Origin: Bradyrhizobium sp. Ce-3
GTDB lineage: Bacteria > Pseudomonadota > Alphaproteobacteria > Rhizobiales > Xanthobacteraceae
Length of the DNA: 64,000 nt
Direction: 5' to 3'
NCBI RefSeq assembly: GCF_022835695.1
Contig: NZ_BQUV01000009.1
Span: 356,064-420,063, forward strand
The position numbers and the translations under genes were made by a program. Below the pieces are notes generated by a model. It did not search any database. It saw only the letters and a list, made by a program, of their open reading frames with translations, and had not been told where the DNA came from. Below are positions 10,044 to 19,102 of this stretch, piece by piece (the stretch's first letter is position 1; the number at the start of each line of letters is the position of its first letter).

Positions 10044-10453
10044 TGATACCCCGCGTCGTTGATCGCCTGGGTGCAATTGCGGCTGAGGCCCTTGGCGCTG
10101 ACCAGGCAGGGGACCGATTTGCTGGTCTCCTTGGTCGAGCCGCCGCAGACCTTGACGATTTCGCGGGTGCATGCGTTCGCGACGGTAACGCGCGCCGCGA
10201 TCCGCTTCTGGATCGCATCGAGGGTGGAGAAGTAGCTCTCCTTGCACTGCGGCGATATCACGTCGCGGTTGCGGGACAGGCATTCCTTGAGGCGGTTGGA
10301 GTCGAGATTGACGCCGCGGCAGTTCGCGGTGATGTCGGCGCCGCAGGCCTTGGCGAGCTGCGCCGTCGAATCGCCAAAGCTCATCGTCTCCGCGACCGCC
10401 AGCGACGGCGCAGTGAGCGCGACAACGAAAAGGAAAAACCCACCCCGGACCAT
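10040..10453 (-). CDS. Secreted cysteine-rich repeat protein
   Basis: The 137-residue protein has a signal peptide (to about AVAET) and eight Cys in a repeat arrangement (CGADITANC, KECLSRNRD, CKESY, then CTREIVKVCGG, CLVSAKG, NCTQAI). This resembles the Cys-rich repeat known from GLG1-type proteins and found in small rhizobial exported proteins. The cysteines probably form disulfides in the periplasm. It is coupled to the OmpA-like gene by a 4-bp overlap, so the pair may act together at the envelope. No function is established. Confidence 0.7.
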   Translation of the reverse strand: MVRGGFFLFVVALTAPSLAVAETMSFGDSTAQLAKACGADITANCRGVNLDSNRLKECLSRNRDVISPQCKESYFSTLDAIQKRIAARVTVANACTREIVKVCGGSTKETSKSVPCLVSAKGLSRNCTQAINDAGYQ

Positions 10454-10529
10454 GGGGCCATCTCAACCCATGAATTCAACTGGGGTCAAGGGCTACGAAC
10501 AGGGAAGGCCGCCAGGGACGGCCACTATG

Positions 10530-13070
10530 TCACGCCCGTTGCACAAAGCTGTCGACCACCTTCTTCTCGCCGGCCTTTTCGAAGGCGATGGTCAGCTTGT
10601 TGCCGTCGATCTTCACCACGTGGCCGTAGCCGAATTTCTGGTGAAACACCCGGTCGTCCAGCGAAAATTCCGACGTGGTGCCGGTGGATTTGGCCACCAG
10701 CTCGCCCTCGATGACCATCGGGCCGCGCTTGGTGCGATTGAAGCTTTCAGAGGAGGCATCGCTTCGCGAGCCTGTAAACGAGGACTGCCGCTCCTCGAAG
10801 CCGCCGCTGCGTCCCCCGCCGCCGCGATTGCGGTTGGCCTGGGCGCGCTGCCAGCCCGGGGTCGAATAGCTCGAGCCGAATGATTCGAGGTTGTCGAAGC
10901 GCGAGGCGCCATAGCCGCCGCTGCCGCCCCAGCCGGATCCGCCCTTGGATTCGGTGATCTCGACATTGTGCGCCGGCAGCTCGTCGAGGAAGCGCGACGG
11001 GATCGTGGTCGACCAGGTGCCATGAATGCGGCGGTTGGTCGCGAAATAGATCTTGGCGCGGCGGCGCGCGCGGGTCAGTCCGACATGGGCGAGACGGCGC
11101 TCCTCCTCGAGCCCGGCGCGGCCCTGTTCGTCCAGCGTGCGCTGGCTCGGGAACAGGCCCTCCTCCCAGCCCGGCAGGAACACGTTGTCGAATTCGAGGC
11201 CCTTGGCCGAGTGCAGCGTCATCAGCGACACCGCCTCGTCGCCGGCCTCGCCGTCGCGGTCCATCACCAGCGAGATATGTTCGAGAAACCCTTGCAGGTT
11301 CTCGAATTCCTCCATCGAGCGCACCAGCTCCTTGAGGTTGTCCAGCCGGCCCGCGGCGTCGGCCGAGCGGTCCTTCTGCCACATCTCGGTGTAGCCGCTC
11401 TCGTCGAGTACGATCTCGGCGAGCTCGGTGTGCGAGGTGACCTCGCGCTGGGCGCGCCAGCGGTCGAACTGCATCACGAGGTCGCGCAGGGAGCCGCGCG
11501 CCTTCGGCTTCAGCTCGTCGGTCTCGACCACGGCGCGCGCCGCCTCGAACAGCGGAATCCGGCGCTTGCGGGCGTGGTCGTGCAGCAACTGCACGGTGGC
11601 GTCGCCGAGGCCGCGCTTGGGCACGTTGACGATGCGCTCGAAGGCGAGATCGTCGGCCGGCGAATTGATGGTGCGCAAATACGCCAGCGCATCGCGGATT
11701 TCGGCGCGCTCATAGAATCGGGGACCGCCGATCACCCGGTAGGGGAGGCCGAGCGTGACGAAACGGTCTTCGAACTCGCGCATCTGGAACGAGGCGCGGA
11801 CCAGGATCGCGACGTTGTTGAGGTTTTCACCGGCGCGTTGCAGCTCCTCGAGCTCCTCGCCGATCGCACGGGCTTCCTCTTCCGAATCCCAGGAGCCGGT
11901 GACGGTGACCTTCTCGCCGTCGACATCCTCGGTGCGCAGCGTCTTGCCGAGCCGGCCTTCATTGTGCGCGATCAGATGCGAGGCTGCGGCCAGGATGTGG
12001 CCGGTGGAGCGGTAGTTGCGCTCGAGCCGGATCACCTTGGCGCCGGGGAAGTCGTGGTCGAAGCGCAGGATGTTGTCGACCTCGGCGCCGCGCCAGCCAT
12101 AGATCGACTGGTCGTCGTCGCCGACGCAGCAGATGTTCTTCGGCGGCGCCAGAGCAGATGACGCCGCGGGCTGCGCCGCCGGTTGCCCGGCCGAGGCGTC
12201 TTCCTTGTCGAGCGGTCCAGGAATCACCGCCGAGAGCGGCAGGCCCGGCCGTGACGGCGCCTGCGACAGCAGCCGCAGCCACAAATACTGCGCGACATTG
12301 GTGTCCTGATATTCGTCGACCAGGATGAACTTGAAGCGGTTTTGGTACTGCCGCAGCACATCAGGGTTTTCGCGGAACAGCCTGATGTTCTCGAGCAGGA
12401 GGTCGCCGAAATCGGCCGCGTTCAGGATCTTCAGCCGTTCCTGATAGGTCGCGTAGATCTTGCCGCCCTTGCCGTTGCCGAACGAGGCGGCCTCGCCCGC
12501 CGGCACCTGCGACGGCGACAGCCCGCGGTTCTTCCAGCTGTCGATCAGGCCGGCCAGCATCCGCGCCGGCCAGCGCTTGTCGTCGATGTTCTCGGCCTGC
12601 AGCAGCTGCTTCAACAGCCGTACCTGGTCGTCGACGTCGAGCACCGTGAAGTTGGATTTGAGCTGCACCAGCTCGGCATGGATACGCAGGATGCGGCCGC
12701 CGATCGAGTGGAAGGTGCCGAGCCACGGCATGCCCTCGACCGCCTGGCCCAGCATCTGGCCGAGCCGCAGCTTCATCTCGCGCGCCGCCTTGTTGGTGAA
12801 GGTCACCGACAGGATCTCGTGCGGCCGCGCGCGGCCCTGGCTCAGGATATGCGCGATGCGCGTGGTCAGCACGCGCGTCTTGCCGGTGCCGGCACCGGCC
12901 AGCACCAGCACGGGGCCGTCGAGCGTCTCGACCGCCTCGCGCTGTTCCGGATTGAGGCCGTTGAGATATTGCGGAACGCCTGCCGCGGCCCGCGCACGCG
13001 CGGCGATGCCGCCAGCCACCGGCTGGTGCTCGGGAACGCCGTCATGGGGCAATTTGCTCGGTTCGGTCAT
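10530..13070 (-). CDS. uvrD: UvrD/PcrA-type superfamily 1A DNA helicase
   Basis: All helicase motifs are visible in the 846-residue protein: Walker A GAGTGKT, motif II VDEYQDTN, motif III GDDDQSIYGWRGA, LERNYRS, TLHSAKGLEFDNVFL and LAHVGLTRARRR. It unwinds DNA 3'-5' in nucleotide excision and mismatch repair and clears recombinase filaments. The C-terminus has a Gly/Ser-rich linker and a final PcrA-type Tudor-like domain (VFHQKFGYGHV). Between motifs II and III there is a Pro/Ala-rich insertion of about 40 residues (near 12140-12262). The ATG at 13070 gives the usual N-terminus; a frame running to 13592 is not supported. Confidence 0.93.
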   Translation of the reverse strand: MTEPSKLPHDGVPEHQPVAGGIAARARAAAGVPQYLNGLNPEQREAVETLDGPVLVLAGAGTGKTRVLTTRIAHILSQGRARPHEILSVTFTNKAAREMKLRLGQMLGQAVEGMPWLGTFHSIGGRILRIHAELVQLKSNFTVLDVDDQVRLLKQLLQAENIDDKRWPARMLAGLIDSWKNRGLSPSQVPAGEAASFGNGKGGKIYATYQERLKILNAADFGDLLLENIRLFRENPDVLRQYQNRFKFILVDEYQDTNVAQYLWLRLLSQAPSRPGLPLSAVIPGPLDKEDASAGQPAAQPAASSALAPPKNICCVGDDDQSIYGWRGAEVDNILRFDHDFPGAKVIRLERNYRSTGHILAAASHLIAHNEGRLGKTLRTEDVDGEKVTVTGSWDSEEEARAIGEELEELQRAGENLNNVAILVRASFQMREFEDRFVTLGLPYRVIGGPRFYERAEIRDALAYLRTINSPADDLAFERIVNVPKRGLGDATVQLLHDHARKRRIPLFEAARAVVETDELKPKARGSLRDLVMQFDRWRAQREVTSHTELAEIVLDESGYTEMWQKDRSADAAGRLDNLKELVRSMEEFENLQGFLEHISLVMDRDGEAGDEAVSLMTLHSAKGLEFDNVFLPGWEEGLFPSQRTLDEQGRAGLEEERRLAHVGLTRARRRAKIYFATNRRIHGTWSTTIPSRFLDELPAHNVEITESKGGSGWGGSGGYGASRFDNLESFGSSYSTPGWQRAQANRNRGGGGRSGGFEERQSSFTGSRSDASSESFNRTKRGPMVIEGELVAKSTGTTSEFSLDDRVFHQKFGYGHVVKIDGNKLTIAFEKAGEKKVVDSFVQRA

Positions 13071-13349
13071 ACGCGAATCGTCTCGGCCCCACGATGGCAC
13101 CGCGGGACGGTGAAGGGGAGCCTTCTTAACAGGGATTGAGGGGCATATAGGGCCTGATCGGCCGTTTTGACAGGTTTTATAACGGCCGACAGGAACGGTT
13201 TTGGCGGCAGTGACAAGCAGCCCGGTTCCTGAAATCGGCGAAAATTTCGCGGTTTCGTACGCAGGAACCAGCGTTTCCCCGCGCGATTGTTTCAACAAAT
13301 GCGGCGCGGGGTCAACGCCGGCGCGAGGATACGAAGCGGAGATTGGATC

Positions 13350-13523
13350 ATGCTGAGCTGGGTCGTCACATTCCTGGTCATCGCCCTGATCGCGGGCATT
13401 TTGGGCTTTGGCGGCATCGCCGGCGCCTCGATCGAAATCGCCAAGGCGATCTTCTTCATCGCCGTTATCCTGTTCCTGGTGACGGCGGTGCTCGGATTGG
13501 TGCGCGGCCGCACAAGGGTCTAG
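13350..13523 (+). CDS. DUF1328 small membrane protein
   Basis: The 57-residue protein consists of two hydrophobic segments ([20 protein letters not shown] and a second around [20 protein letters not shown]), which is the full DUF1328/UPF0391 family size. Family members are often stress-induced in alpha- and gammaproteobacteria, but their role is unknown. The ATG at 13350 matches the family start. The 279-bp gap back to the helicase gene shows no other feature I can name. Confidence 0.85.
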   Translation: MLSWVVTFLVIALIAGILGFGGIAGASIEIAKAIFFIAVILFLVTAVLGLVRGRTRV

Positions 13524-13533
13524 GCGAGAATAG

Positions 13534-14034
13534 TCACTTCGAGGGCATCGCCACGTTGCGGCCGATGCCCTCGGGACGCGGCACATCCGCATAGCTCTCC
13601 ACGATCGCTTGCGCGCGGGCTTGGATATCGGGCGGGAACGGCGCCACCTTGCGCGCCTCCATGTCGATGTGCAGCGTGAGGTTTTCCGAGGTCGCCGACA
13701 GCCAGCCTTCGGTGCCGTGGCGCAGCTCCTCGAACGTGTGCAGCCGCTTTTCGTCGGCGCCGAGCAGGAACACCGAGACCTGCACGGGATCGCCGAGACG
13801 AATCTCCCTGAGATAACGGACGTGGCACTCGGCGGTGAAGGTCGAGCAGTGCCGCGCCTTCATGTAGGCCGGCCCGATGCCGAGCTGCAGCCACATCTCG
13901 TCGATGGCGCGGTCGAACATCACGTTGTAATAGGCCATGTTGAGATGGCCGTTGTAATCGATCCATTGCGGCTCGATCTGCATCACGGACGACTTGAACG
14001 GGGCTGATGGAAGCGGCATCTCGCTGGCGGTCAC
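13534..14034 (-). CDS. Hotdog-fold acyl-CoA thioesterase family protein
   Basis: The 166-residue protein has the hotdog-fold thioesterase motif WIDYNGHLNMAYYNVMFDRA (residues about 24-43), with the Asp/Asn-Gly-His region that activates water in 4-hydroxybenzoyl-CoA-type enzymes. It probably hydrolyses an acyl-CoA; relatives are found beside carnitine catabolism genes, but none are seen here. I chose a GTG start at 14034 because GGGAGA lies 8 bp before it; ATG 14019 is the alternative. It is divergent from the flavoenzyme at 14154. Confidence 0.8.
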   Translation of the reverse strand: MTASEMPLPSAPFKSSVMQIEPQWIDYNGHLNMAYYNVMFDRAIDEMWLQLGIGPAYMKARHCSTFTAECHVRYLREIRLGDPVQVSVFLLGADEKRLHTFEELRHGTEGWLSATSENLTLHIDMEARKVAPFPPDIQARAQAIVESYADVPRPEGIGRNVAMPSK

Positions 14035-14153
14035 TGAAGTCGTCTCCCATCCCGGTCTGTTGGCGTCTGAGCATGAACTTTTTTCAAGTCAGGCTCTCTT
14101 GACCCCTTATACAAGCTTTGCCACGGTCGGCTAAAGCCGGGAGGAAATTTGAC

Positions 14154-15578
14154 GTGGCGACAACGATTTCGAGCAATGTGACGCGACCTGAGCCGCAAGC
14201 CCTGAAGCGCGCGATCGACGCGCTGGCGGCGCGGTTCGGCAACCGGCTCGTCACATCGCAGGCAGTGCGCGAACAGCACGCCCATACCACCACCTGGTTG
14301 CCGACCCAGCCGCCGGATGCGGTGGTGATGGCGCAGGAAACCGCCGACATCCAGGACGTGGTGCGAATCTGCGCAGCCAACCGCGTGCCCGTCATCGCGT
14401 TCGGCACCGGAACCTCGCTCGAAGGCCAGGTCAACGCGCCCGCCGGCGGCGTCTGCATCGATCTGCGCGACATGAACAAGGTGCTCGCGGTGCATGCCGA
14501 GGACCTCGACTGCGTGATCCAGCCCGGCGTGACGCGCAAGGCGCTGAACGAGCATCTGCGCGACCAGGGCCTGTTCTTCCCGATCGACCCCGGCGCCGAC
14601 GCCTCGCTCGGCGGCATGACCTCGACCCGCGCCTCCGGCACCAACGCGGTGCGCTACGGCACCATGCGCGAGAACGTGCTGGCCCTGAAGGTGGTGCGCG
14701 GCGACGGCGAGATCATCACCACCGGCACGCGCGCCAAGAAGTCGTCGGCCGGCTACGACCTGACGCATCTGTTCGTCGGCGCCGAGGGTACGCTCGGCAT
14801 CATCTCCGAGCTGACCATCCGCCTGCGCGGCATTCCCGACACCATCGCGGCCGCGGCCTGTTCGTTCGAAACGGTAGGTGGCGCCTGTCAGGCCACCATC
14901 CTTGCGATCCAGACCGGCATCCCGGTGGCGCGGATCGAGCTGCTGAACGCCGAGCAGGTCAAGGCTTGCAACAACTATTCGAAACTGTCGTTGCCGGAGA
15001 CGCCGCTGCTGCTCTTGGAATTCCACGGCAGCGAGGTCGAGGTCGCCGAGCAGTCGAAGAATTTCCGCGACATCGCCGCCGAATGCGGCGGTGGCGACTT
15101 CACCTGGACCACCAAGCCCGAGGACCGCACCAGGCTGTGGCAGGCGCGGCACGACGCCTATTGGTCGGTCAAGGCGCTGCGCCCCGGCGACAGCATCGGC
15201 GTCGTCGCGACCGATGTCTGCGTGCCGATCTCGCGGCTCGCCGACTGCGTCACCGAGACTGAGGACGATCTGAAGCGGCTCAATCTGCTGTCGCCGATCG
15301 TCGGCCATGTCGGCGACGGCAATTTCCACTGCTCGCTGGTCTGCGACATCAACGACAAGGGCGAGATGGCGCGCGGCGAGGAGTTCATGCATCGCCTGGT
15401 CGAACGTGCACAGGCGATGGGCGGCACCTGCACCGGCGAGCACGGCATCGGCCAGGGCAAGCAGAAATATTTGAAGGCCGAACTCGGCCCGGAGGCGCTC
15501 GACGCAATGCGGGCGCTGAAGCTCGCCCTCGATCCGCAGAACATTTTCAATCCCGGAAAGATCGTTCCCGCCAGCTGA
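14154..15578 (+). CDS. FAD-linked D-lactate dehydrogenase (cytochrome)-like oxidase
   Basis: This is a GlcD/LDHD-type flavoenzyme of 474 residues. It has an N-terminal PCMH FAD-binding domain (VIAFGTGTSLEGQ and GADASLGGMTSTRASGTNAV) and a C-terminal FAD-linked oxidase domain with the metal/substrate His motifs HVGDGNFH and GEHGIG. It oxidises D-2-hydroxy acids, most likely D-lactate, and passes electrons to the respiratory chain. A GTG start at 14154 follows a strong GGGAGGA 8 bp before it and matches the family N-terminus; an upstream ATG at 14118 has no such site. The substrate is inferred from similarity to the mitochondrial D-lactate dehydrogenase group. Confidence 0.87.
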   Translation: MATTISSNVTRPEPQALKRAIDALAARFGNRLVTSQAVREQHAHTTTWLPTQPPDAVVMAQETADIQDVVRICAANRVPVIAFGTGTSLEGQVNAPAGGVCIDLRDMNKVLAVHAEDLDCVIQPGVTRKALNEHLRDQGLFFPIDPGADASLGGMTSTRASGTNAVRYGTMRENVLALKVVRGDGEIITTGTRAKKSSAGYDLTHLFVGAEGTLGIISELTIRLRGIPDTIAAAACSFETVGGACQATILAIQTGIPVARIELLNAEQVKACNNYSKLSLPETPLLLLEFHGSEVEVAEQSKNFRDIAAECGGGDFTWTTKPEDRTRLWQARHDAYWSVKALRPGDSIGVVATDVCVPISRLADCVTETEDDLKRLNLLSPIVGHVGDGNFHCSLVCDINDKGEMARGEEFMHRLVERAQAMGGTCTGEHGIGQGKQKYLKAELGPEALDAMRALKLALDPQNIFNPGKIVPAS

Positions 15579-15804
15579 GGCGTCTCACGCAGCGGAGGAT
15601 TCATCAGCGCCCGCGGCACCTTTTTGCCCGCTGTGTGTGACGCACTGTGATCACGGCCGCTCGCTCCGGGCGCGCGTCGTGCGATGCGGCCGGTTTGGTG
15701 TGACCTCCGCGCCATAGTTCGCCGCTTGCTCGGCGTCGCGCAGACTCCGCCATTCACAGGTTGCACCAGGGACAGCTATGCTTGCCGTGCTTCGAGGTAC
15801 GGCG

Positions 15805-16194
15805 ATGTGGTTGTTCAACAAGGCCAAGCGCAAGGACATCTGGGACGATCCGGTCGCACAGCCGCTCGGCGATATCGAGGCTGCGCATAGAATCCGTGCG
15901 ATCTGCCGCGATGCGGCCGGCTGCGCCGAGGCGATCGGCTCACCCGGCAAGCGCTCGCCGACGCAGCAGCAGGTCGAGCGCGATCGCTACGAGCGCGCCG
16001 CCAAGGCCGCGATGGAGACCGCGATGAAGATCTCCGACGAGCTGGTGCGCGATTCCGCGGTGCGCGAGATCGTCGGTCTCTGCATGAAGGCCAACAACAT
16101 CAAGACCGGTCGGGCGCTGTTCCGTGCCATCCACGCAGGCTCGATCAAGGCGGAGGTGCTGAAGGAGCATCCGACGCTGGAAGAGGGGGCTTGA
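15805..16194 (+). CDS. Conserved hypothetical protein
   Basis: The 129-residue protein (from ATG 15805; ATG 15778 is an in-frame alternative) is soluble, mostly helical and charged, with no signal peptide or membrane segment. It begins MWLFNKAKRKDIWDD and its centre is a long amphipathic helix (residues about 50-100). I do not recognise a domain. It is monocistronic and converges with the SulP gene across a palindromic repeat. Codon use is like its neighbours, so it is probably real. Confidence 0.6.
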   Translation: MWLFNKAKRKDIWDDPVAQPLGDIEAAHRIRAICRDAAGCAEAIGSPGKRSPTQQQVERDRYERAAKAAMETAMKISDELVRDSAVREIVGLCMKANNIKTGRALFRAIHAGSIKAEVLKEHPTLEEGA

Positions 16195-16214
16195 ACGGGA
16201 TGGGCTGGATTTCG

Positions 16215-16298
16215 TAGCCCGGATGAAGCGAAGCGAAATCCGGGACGATCCTTCAATGCGCGAGGAATCCCGGATTGCGCTTCGCTTCATCCGGGCTA
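16215..16298. repeat. Long inverted repeat in a convergent gap (copy 2)
   Basis: Arms of 30 bp (16215-16244 and 16269-16298) match at 29 of 30 positions, beginning TAGCCCGGATGAAGCGAAGC. It is the second copy of the element at 7415-7501 and again sits between converging genes, so it probably ends transcription in both directions. Confidence 0.7.
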
Positions 16299-16308
16299 GG
16301 GACCTAAT

Positions 16309-17997
16309 CTATGCCTGCCCGCCGAGCGTACGCACCGCTTCATCGACGCTGTGGAAGACGTGGTCCCGCTGCAGCACCTCGTAGAGATCGAAGCGCTCGA
16401 ATGCGTTCTGCGCGCGCTCGGATTCGAGCCGCGCCACCGCCACCGTCACGCCGTCTTCGCGGCACTCGCGAAACAAATCGCGCAGCGCCTGCGCCGCCGT
16501 GAAGTCGATCTCGATCATGCCGCTGGCCTCGATCACCAGCAGCTTCGGCTTGGGTGTCGCGTGGCCGATGGTCTTGAGCACGCCGCCGTGAAAACCTTCG
16601 GCGTTGAGGAACGACAACGGCGCCTGCAGGCCGACCACGGCAATGCCGGGCTTGCGCTCGCCGGTGACGTGCGGACCCGCCGGCCACCAGATCGTGGTGC
16701 CGGGCACGTGGACGAATTCCACCAGCTGGCCGCGCGTCGTGGTCCAGATGCCGTGCAGCAGCGACAGCGCGATGCCGACGGCGACGCCTTGCTCGATCGG
16801 CAGCACGATGATCGCGGCCGCCGTCGCCACCACCAGCAGGAATTCGTAGAACGACTGGCGGTAGATCGCGACGATCTGCTTGACGCGGATGATGCGCAGC
16901 GCCACGAACAGCAGGACGCCGCCGAGCGCGGCGTCCGGCACGTGCTGCAGCAGCGTCGCGCCGAAGGCGAGCAGCGCGAGCACGATGGCGGCGGCGAACA
17001 GGCCGGCGAGCTGGGTACGGCCGCCGGTCTCCGACACGATGCCGGTGCGCGGCGGACTGGCATTGACCGGGAAGGCGCCGAACAGGCCGGCGAGCAGGCT
17101 GCCGGCGCCGGCGCCGAGAAAGTCGCGATCGACGTCGGCCGGCTTGTCCGGATCGGAGAGGAACGAACGCGTCGTTGCCGCGGTCTGCACCATGACCACG
17201 ATGGCGATCAGGATCGCCAGCGACAGCAATTTGATCCATCGCTCCGGCGCGATGTCCGGAAGCGACGGCTTCGGCAGCGACCCCGGCACGATGCCGACCA
17301 CCTTGACGCCCTTGCTTTCGAGATGGCCTGCGATCACGGCGATGGTGGCGACGACCAGACCGATCAGCGCGCCCGGAATACGTGCGCTGACCTTTTCCGA
17401 TCCGGCAACCAGCGCCAGCACGCCGAGGCCGATCGCCAGCGTGTAGGCATTGGTCTGGCCGATCTTTTCGGTGAGCACGCCGAGCTTGTAGAGCGTCGGC
17501 CCGTCCGGCGTGGACAGGCCGAGCACTCCGGGCAGCTGCGAGACCAGGATGTGGACGGAAATGCCGGCGAGGAAGCCGACCGTCACCGGCGTCGACAGCA
17601 GATTGGCGATCCAGCCGAGCTTGAACAGGCCGCCGGCGATCATGATCGCGCCGACCATCAGCGCCAGCGCCATCGCCAGCGACTGATAGTCGGGTGTACC
17701 TGCGGTCGCCATCAGCGCCAGGCCGGCCGCGAAGATCGGTGTAATCGTGGAGTCGGCGCCGCAGGACAGGAAGCGGTTGGCGCCGAACATCGCAAAGCCG
17801 AGCGAACCGGCCATGAAGGCGAAGAAGCCGATCTGCGGCGAGAAGCCGCCGAGCCGGGCGGTCGCCATCTGCTCGGGGATTGCGATCGCGGCGAGCGTCA
17901 GTCCGGCGATCAGATCACCCGGCAGGTCGCTCGGCTTGAACGCCCTGAGCGAGCGGAAGATCGGCCAGTTGGCGCGTGTCGGATGAACGTCGGCCAT
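16309..17997 (-). CDS. SulP-family anion transporter with STAS domain
   Basis: The 562-residue protein has the SulP N-terminus (DLIAGLTLAAIAIPEQMATARLGG), about 10-12 membrane segments and a C-terminal STAS domain (KLLVIEASGMIEIDFTAAQA). SulP proteins carry sulfate, bicarbonate or related anions across the inner membrane; the anion cannot be fixed here. The ATG at 17997 was chosen because it begins the conserved cytoplasmic N-terminus; the longer frame is low-complexity. It lies 98 bp downstream of the putative metallopeptidase gene on the same strand and could be read from the same transcript. Confidence 0.88.
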   Translation of the reverse strand: MADVHPTRANWPIFRSLRAFKPSDLPGDLIAGLTLAAIAIPEQMATARLGGFSPQIGFFAFMAGSLGFAMFGANRFLSCGADSTITPIFAAGLALMATAGTPDYQSLAMALALMVGAIMIAGGLFKLGWIANLLSTPVTVGFLAGISVHILVSQLPGVLGLSTPDGPTLYKLGVLTEKIGQTNAYTLAIGLGVLALVAGSEKVSARIPGALIGLVVATIAVIAGHLESKGVKVVGIVPGSLPKPSLPDIAPERWIKLLSLAILIAIVVMVQTAATTRSFLSDPDKPADVDRDFLGAGAGSLLAGLFGAFPVNASPPRTGIVSETGGRTQLAGLFAAAIVLALLAFGATLLQHVPDAALGGVLLFVALRIIRVKQIVAIYRQSFYEFLLVVATAAAIIVLPIEQGVAVGIALSLLHGIWTTTRGQLVEFVHVPGTTIWWPAGPHVTGERKPGIAVVGLQAPLSFLNAEGFHGGVLKTIGHATPKPKLLVIEASGMIEIDFTAAQALRDLFRECREDGVTVAVARLESERAQNAFERFDLYEVLQRDHVFHSVDEAVRTLGGQA

Positions 17998-18095
17998 CGG
18001 TCTCCCACGTGGACTGCGGCGATTCTCAGATAGTCTGACATCGCGCCGGCAAAATCCAGTGGAGTTGGGCTCTGTGCAGCCGCGAGGGTCAGCGG

Positions 18096-19085
18096 CTAGT
18101 GCGGACGCACTTGTGTAATTGCCTTGCGGATCACCGCCAGCGGCGCGCCGTCGTCGAATTCGACGCCGTCGCCTTGCAGCGTGACGCCGAGATCGCGCCA
18201 CAGTGCGGCGAGGTCGGGCGTTACCGCCTTCGACCCCCATTCGCTGTGCAGCCGCTCCAGCACATCGACGCCCACCGCCTTGTCGGCGGTCGCGAGCACC
18301 CGCCCGATCGGCCACTCCTTTTCATGGTTGCCGCCGGCGGCGAGCACGCCGCGCATGGCATCCTGCAGCCCGAATTTGTTGCCGGTGCGCTTGCGGATCT
18401 CGACATCCGCGAACAGGCAGAACATCGCGCCGCCCCAGTATTTGCGGCCCCAGGTGTCGGTATTATCGAGGCCCTCGTCACCGTTCTGCGGCAGGCCCTT
18501 GGGCATGTCGCGCAGCATCGCCTGCCAAACTTCCTGTGCGGTGAGGTCGCCGGCCTGCACGCGTGCGACCGGCTCGACATAGACCGCGAGCCCTTCCGAC
18601 AGCCAGGCGTAGCGGTCGTCGAGGTCGGGCAGGGCAGTGTGTACCATTTCGTGGACGATCACCCAGTCGCGCTTGAGATCGTCGGCGCCGGCGTCGCGGC
18701 CGATCGGCAACCGGATGGCGGCGCCGCGGTAACCCCACGTGGTGCCGCCGCGCACGCGTGCGCCGTCGACCGGGACCAGCAGTAGCCGCAGCGAGCTGAC
18801 GGGAAACCGGCCGTAGTAGATCGAGACCGCCCGGGCGGACGCCTTGATCCAGTCGAATATCGTGTCCTTGGGCAATGTCATGTCGCCGGGGGCGAAGGCG
18901 ACATGGATGGTGCCGCCGGGAACGTCGAGATCGGTCTTGGGCAATTTGTCGAAGGCGTCGTAGGGCATGCCATTGCCGCGCATGAACTCGGACTGCGCCT
19001 CGACATGACAGGACGCGATGCCGAGGATGATGGCCGCGATGAGCATCGCCGCGGCAATCACGCGATATGTCGAGATGCCTTTCAT
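18096..19085 (-). CDS. Putative secreted zinc metallopeptidase (MA-like), last gene of the bufferin unit
   Basis: The 329-residue protein begins with a membrane-spanning signal and a lipobox-like IASC (Cys 26), so it may be a lipoprotein. The gluzincin motif HEMVH (residues 145-149) and WLSEGLAVYVE (Glu 164 as third ligand) match peptidase-MA-type domains. It starts only 17 bp after the stop of bufC, with AGG before the ATG, so it is almost surely co-transcribed with bufB and bufC. No role in bufferin maturation has been described to my knowledge; processing or turnover of the exported peptide is speculation. Activity rests on the motif only. Confidence 0.65.
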   Translation of the reverse strand: MKGISTYRVIAAAMLIAAIILGIASCHVEAQSEFMRGNGMPYDAFDKLPKTDLDVPGGTIHVAFAPGDMTLPKDTIFDWIKASARAVSIYYGRFPVSSLRLLLVPVDGARVRGGTTWGYRGAAIRLPIGRDAGADDLKRDWVIVHEMVHTALPDLDDRYAWLSEGLAVYVEPVARVQAGDLTAQEVWQAMLRDMPKGLPQNGDEGLDNTDTWGRKYWGGAMFCLFADVEIRKRTGNKFGLQDAMRGVLAAGGNHEKEWPIGRVLATADKAVGVDVLERLHSEWGSKAVTPDLAALWRDLGVTLQGDGVEFDDGAPLAVIRKAITQVRPH

Positions 19086-19102
19086 CACGACCTGCCGCGT
19101 CC

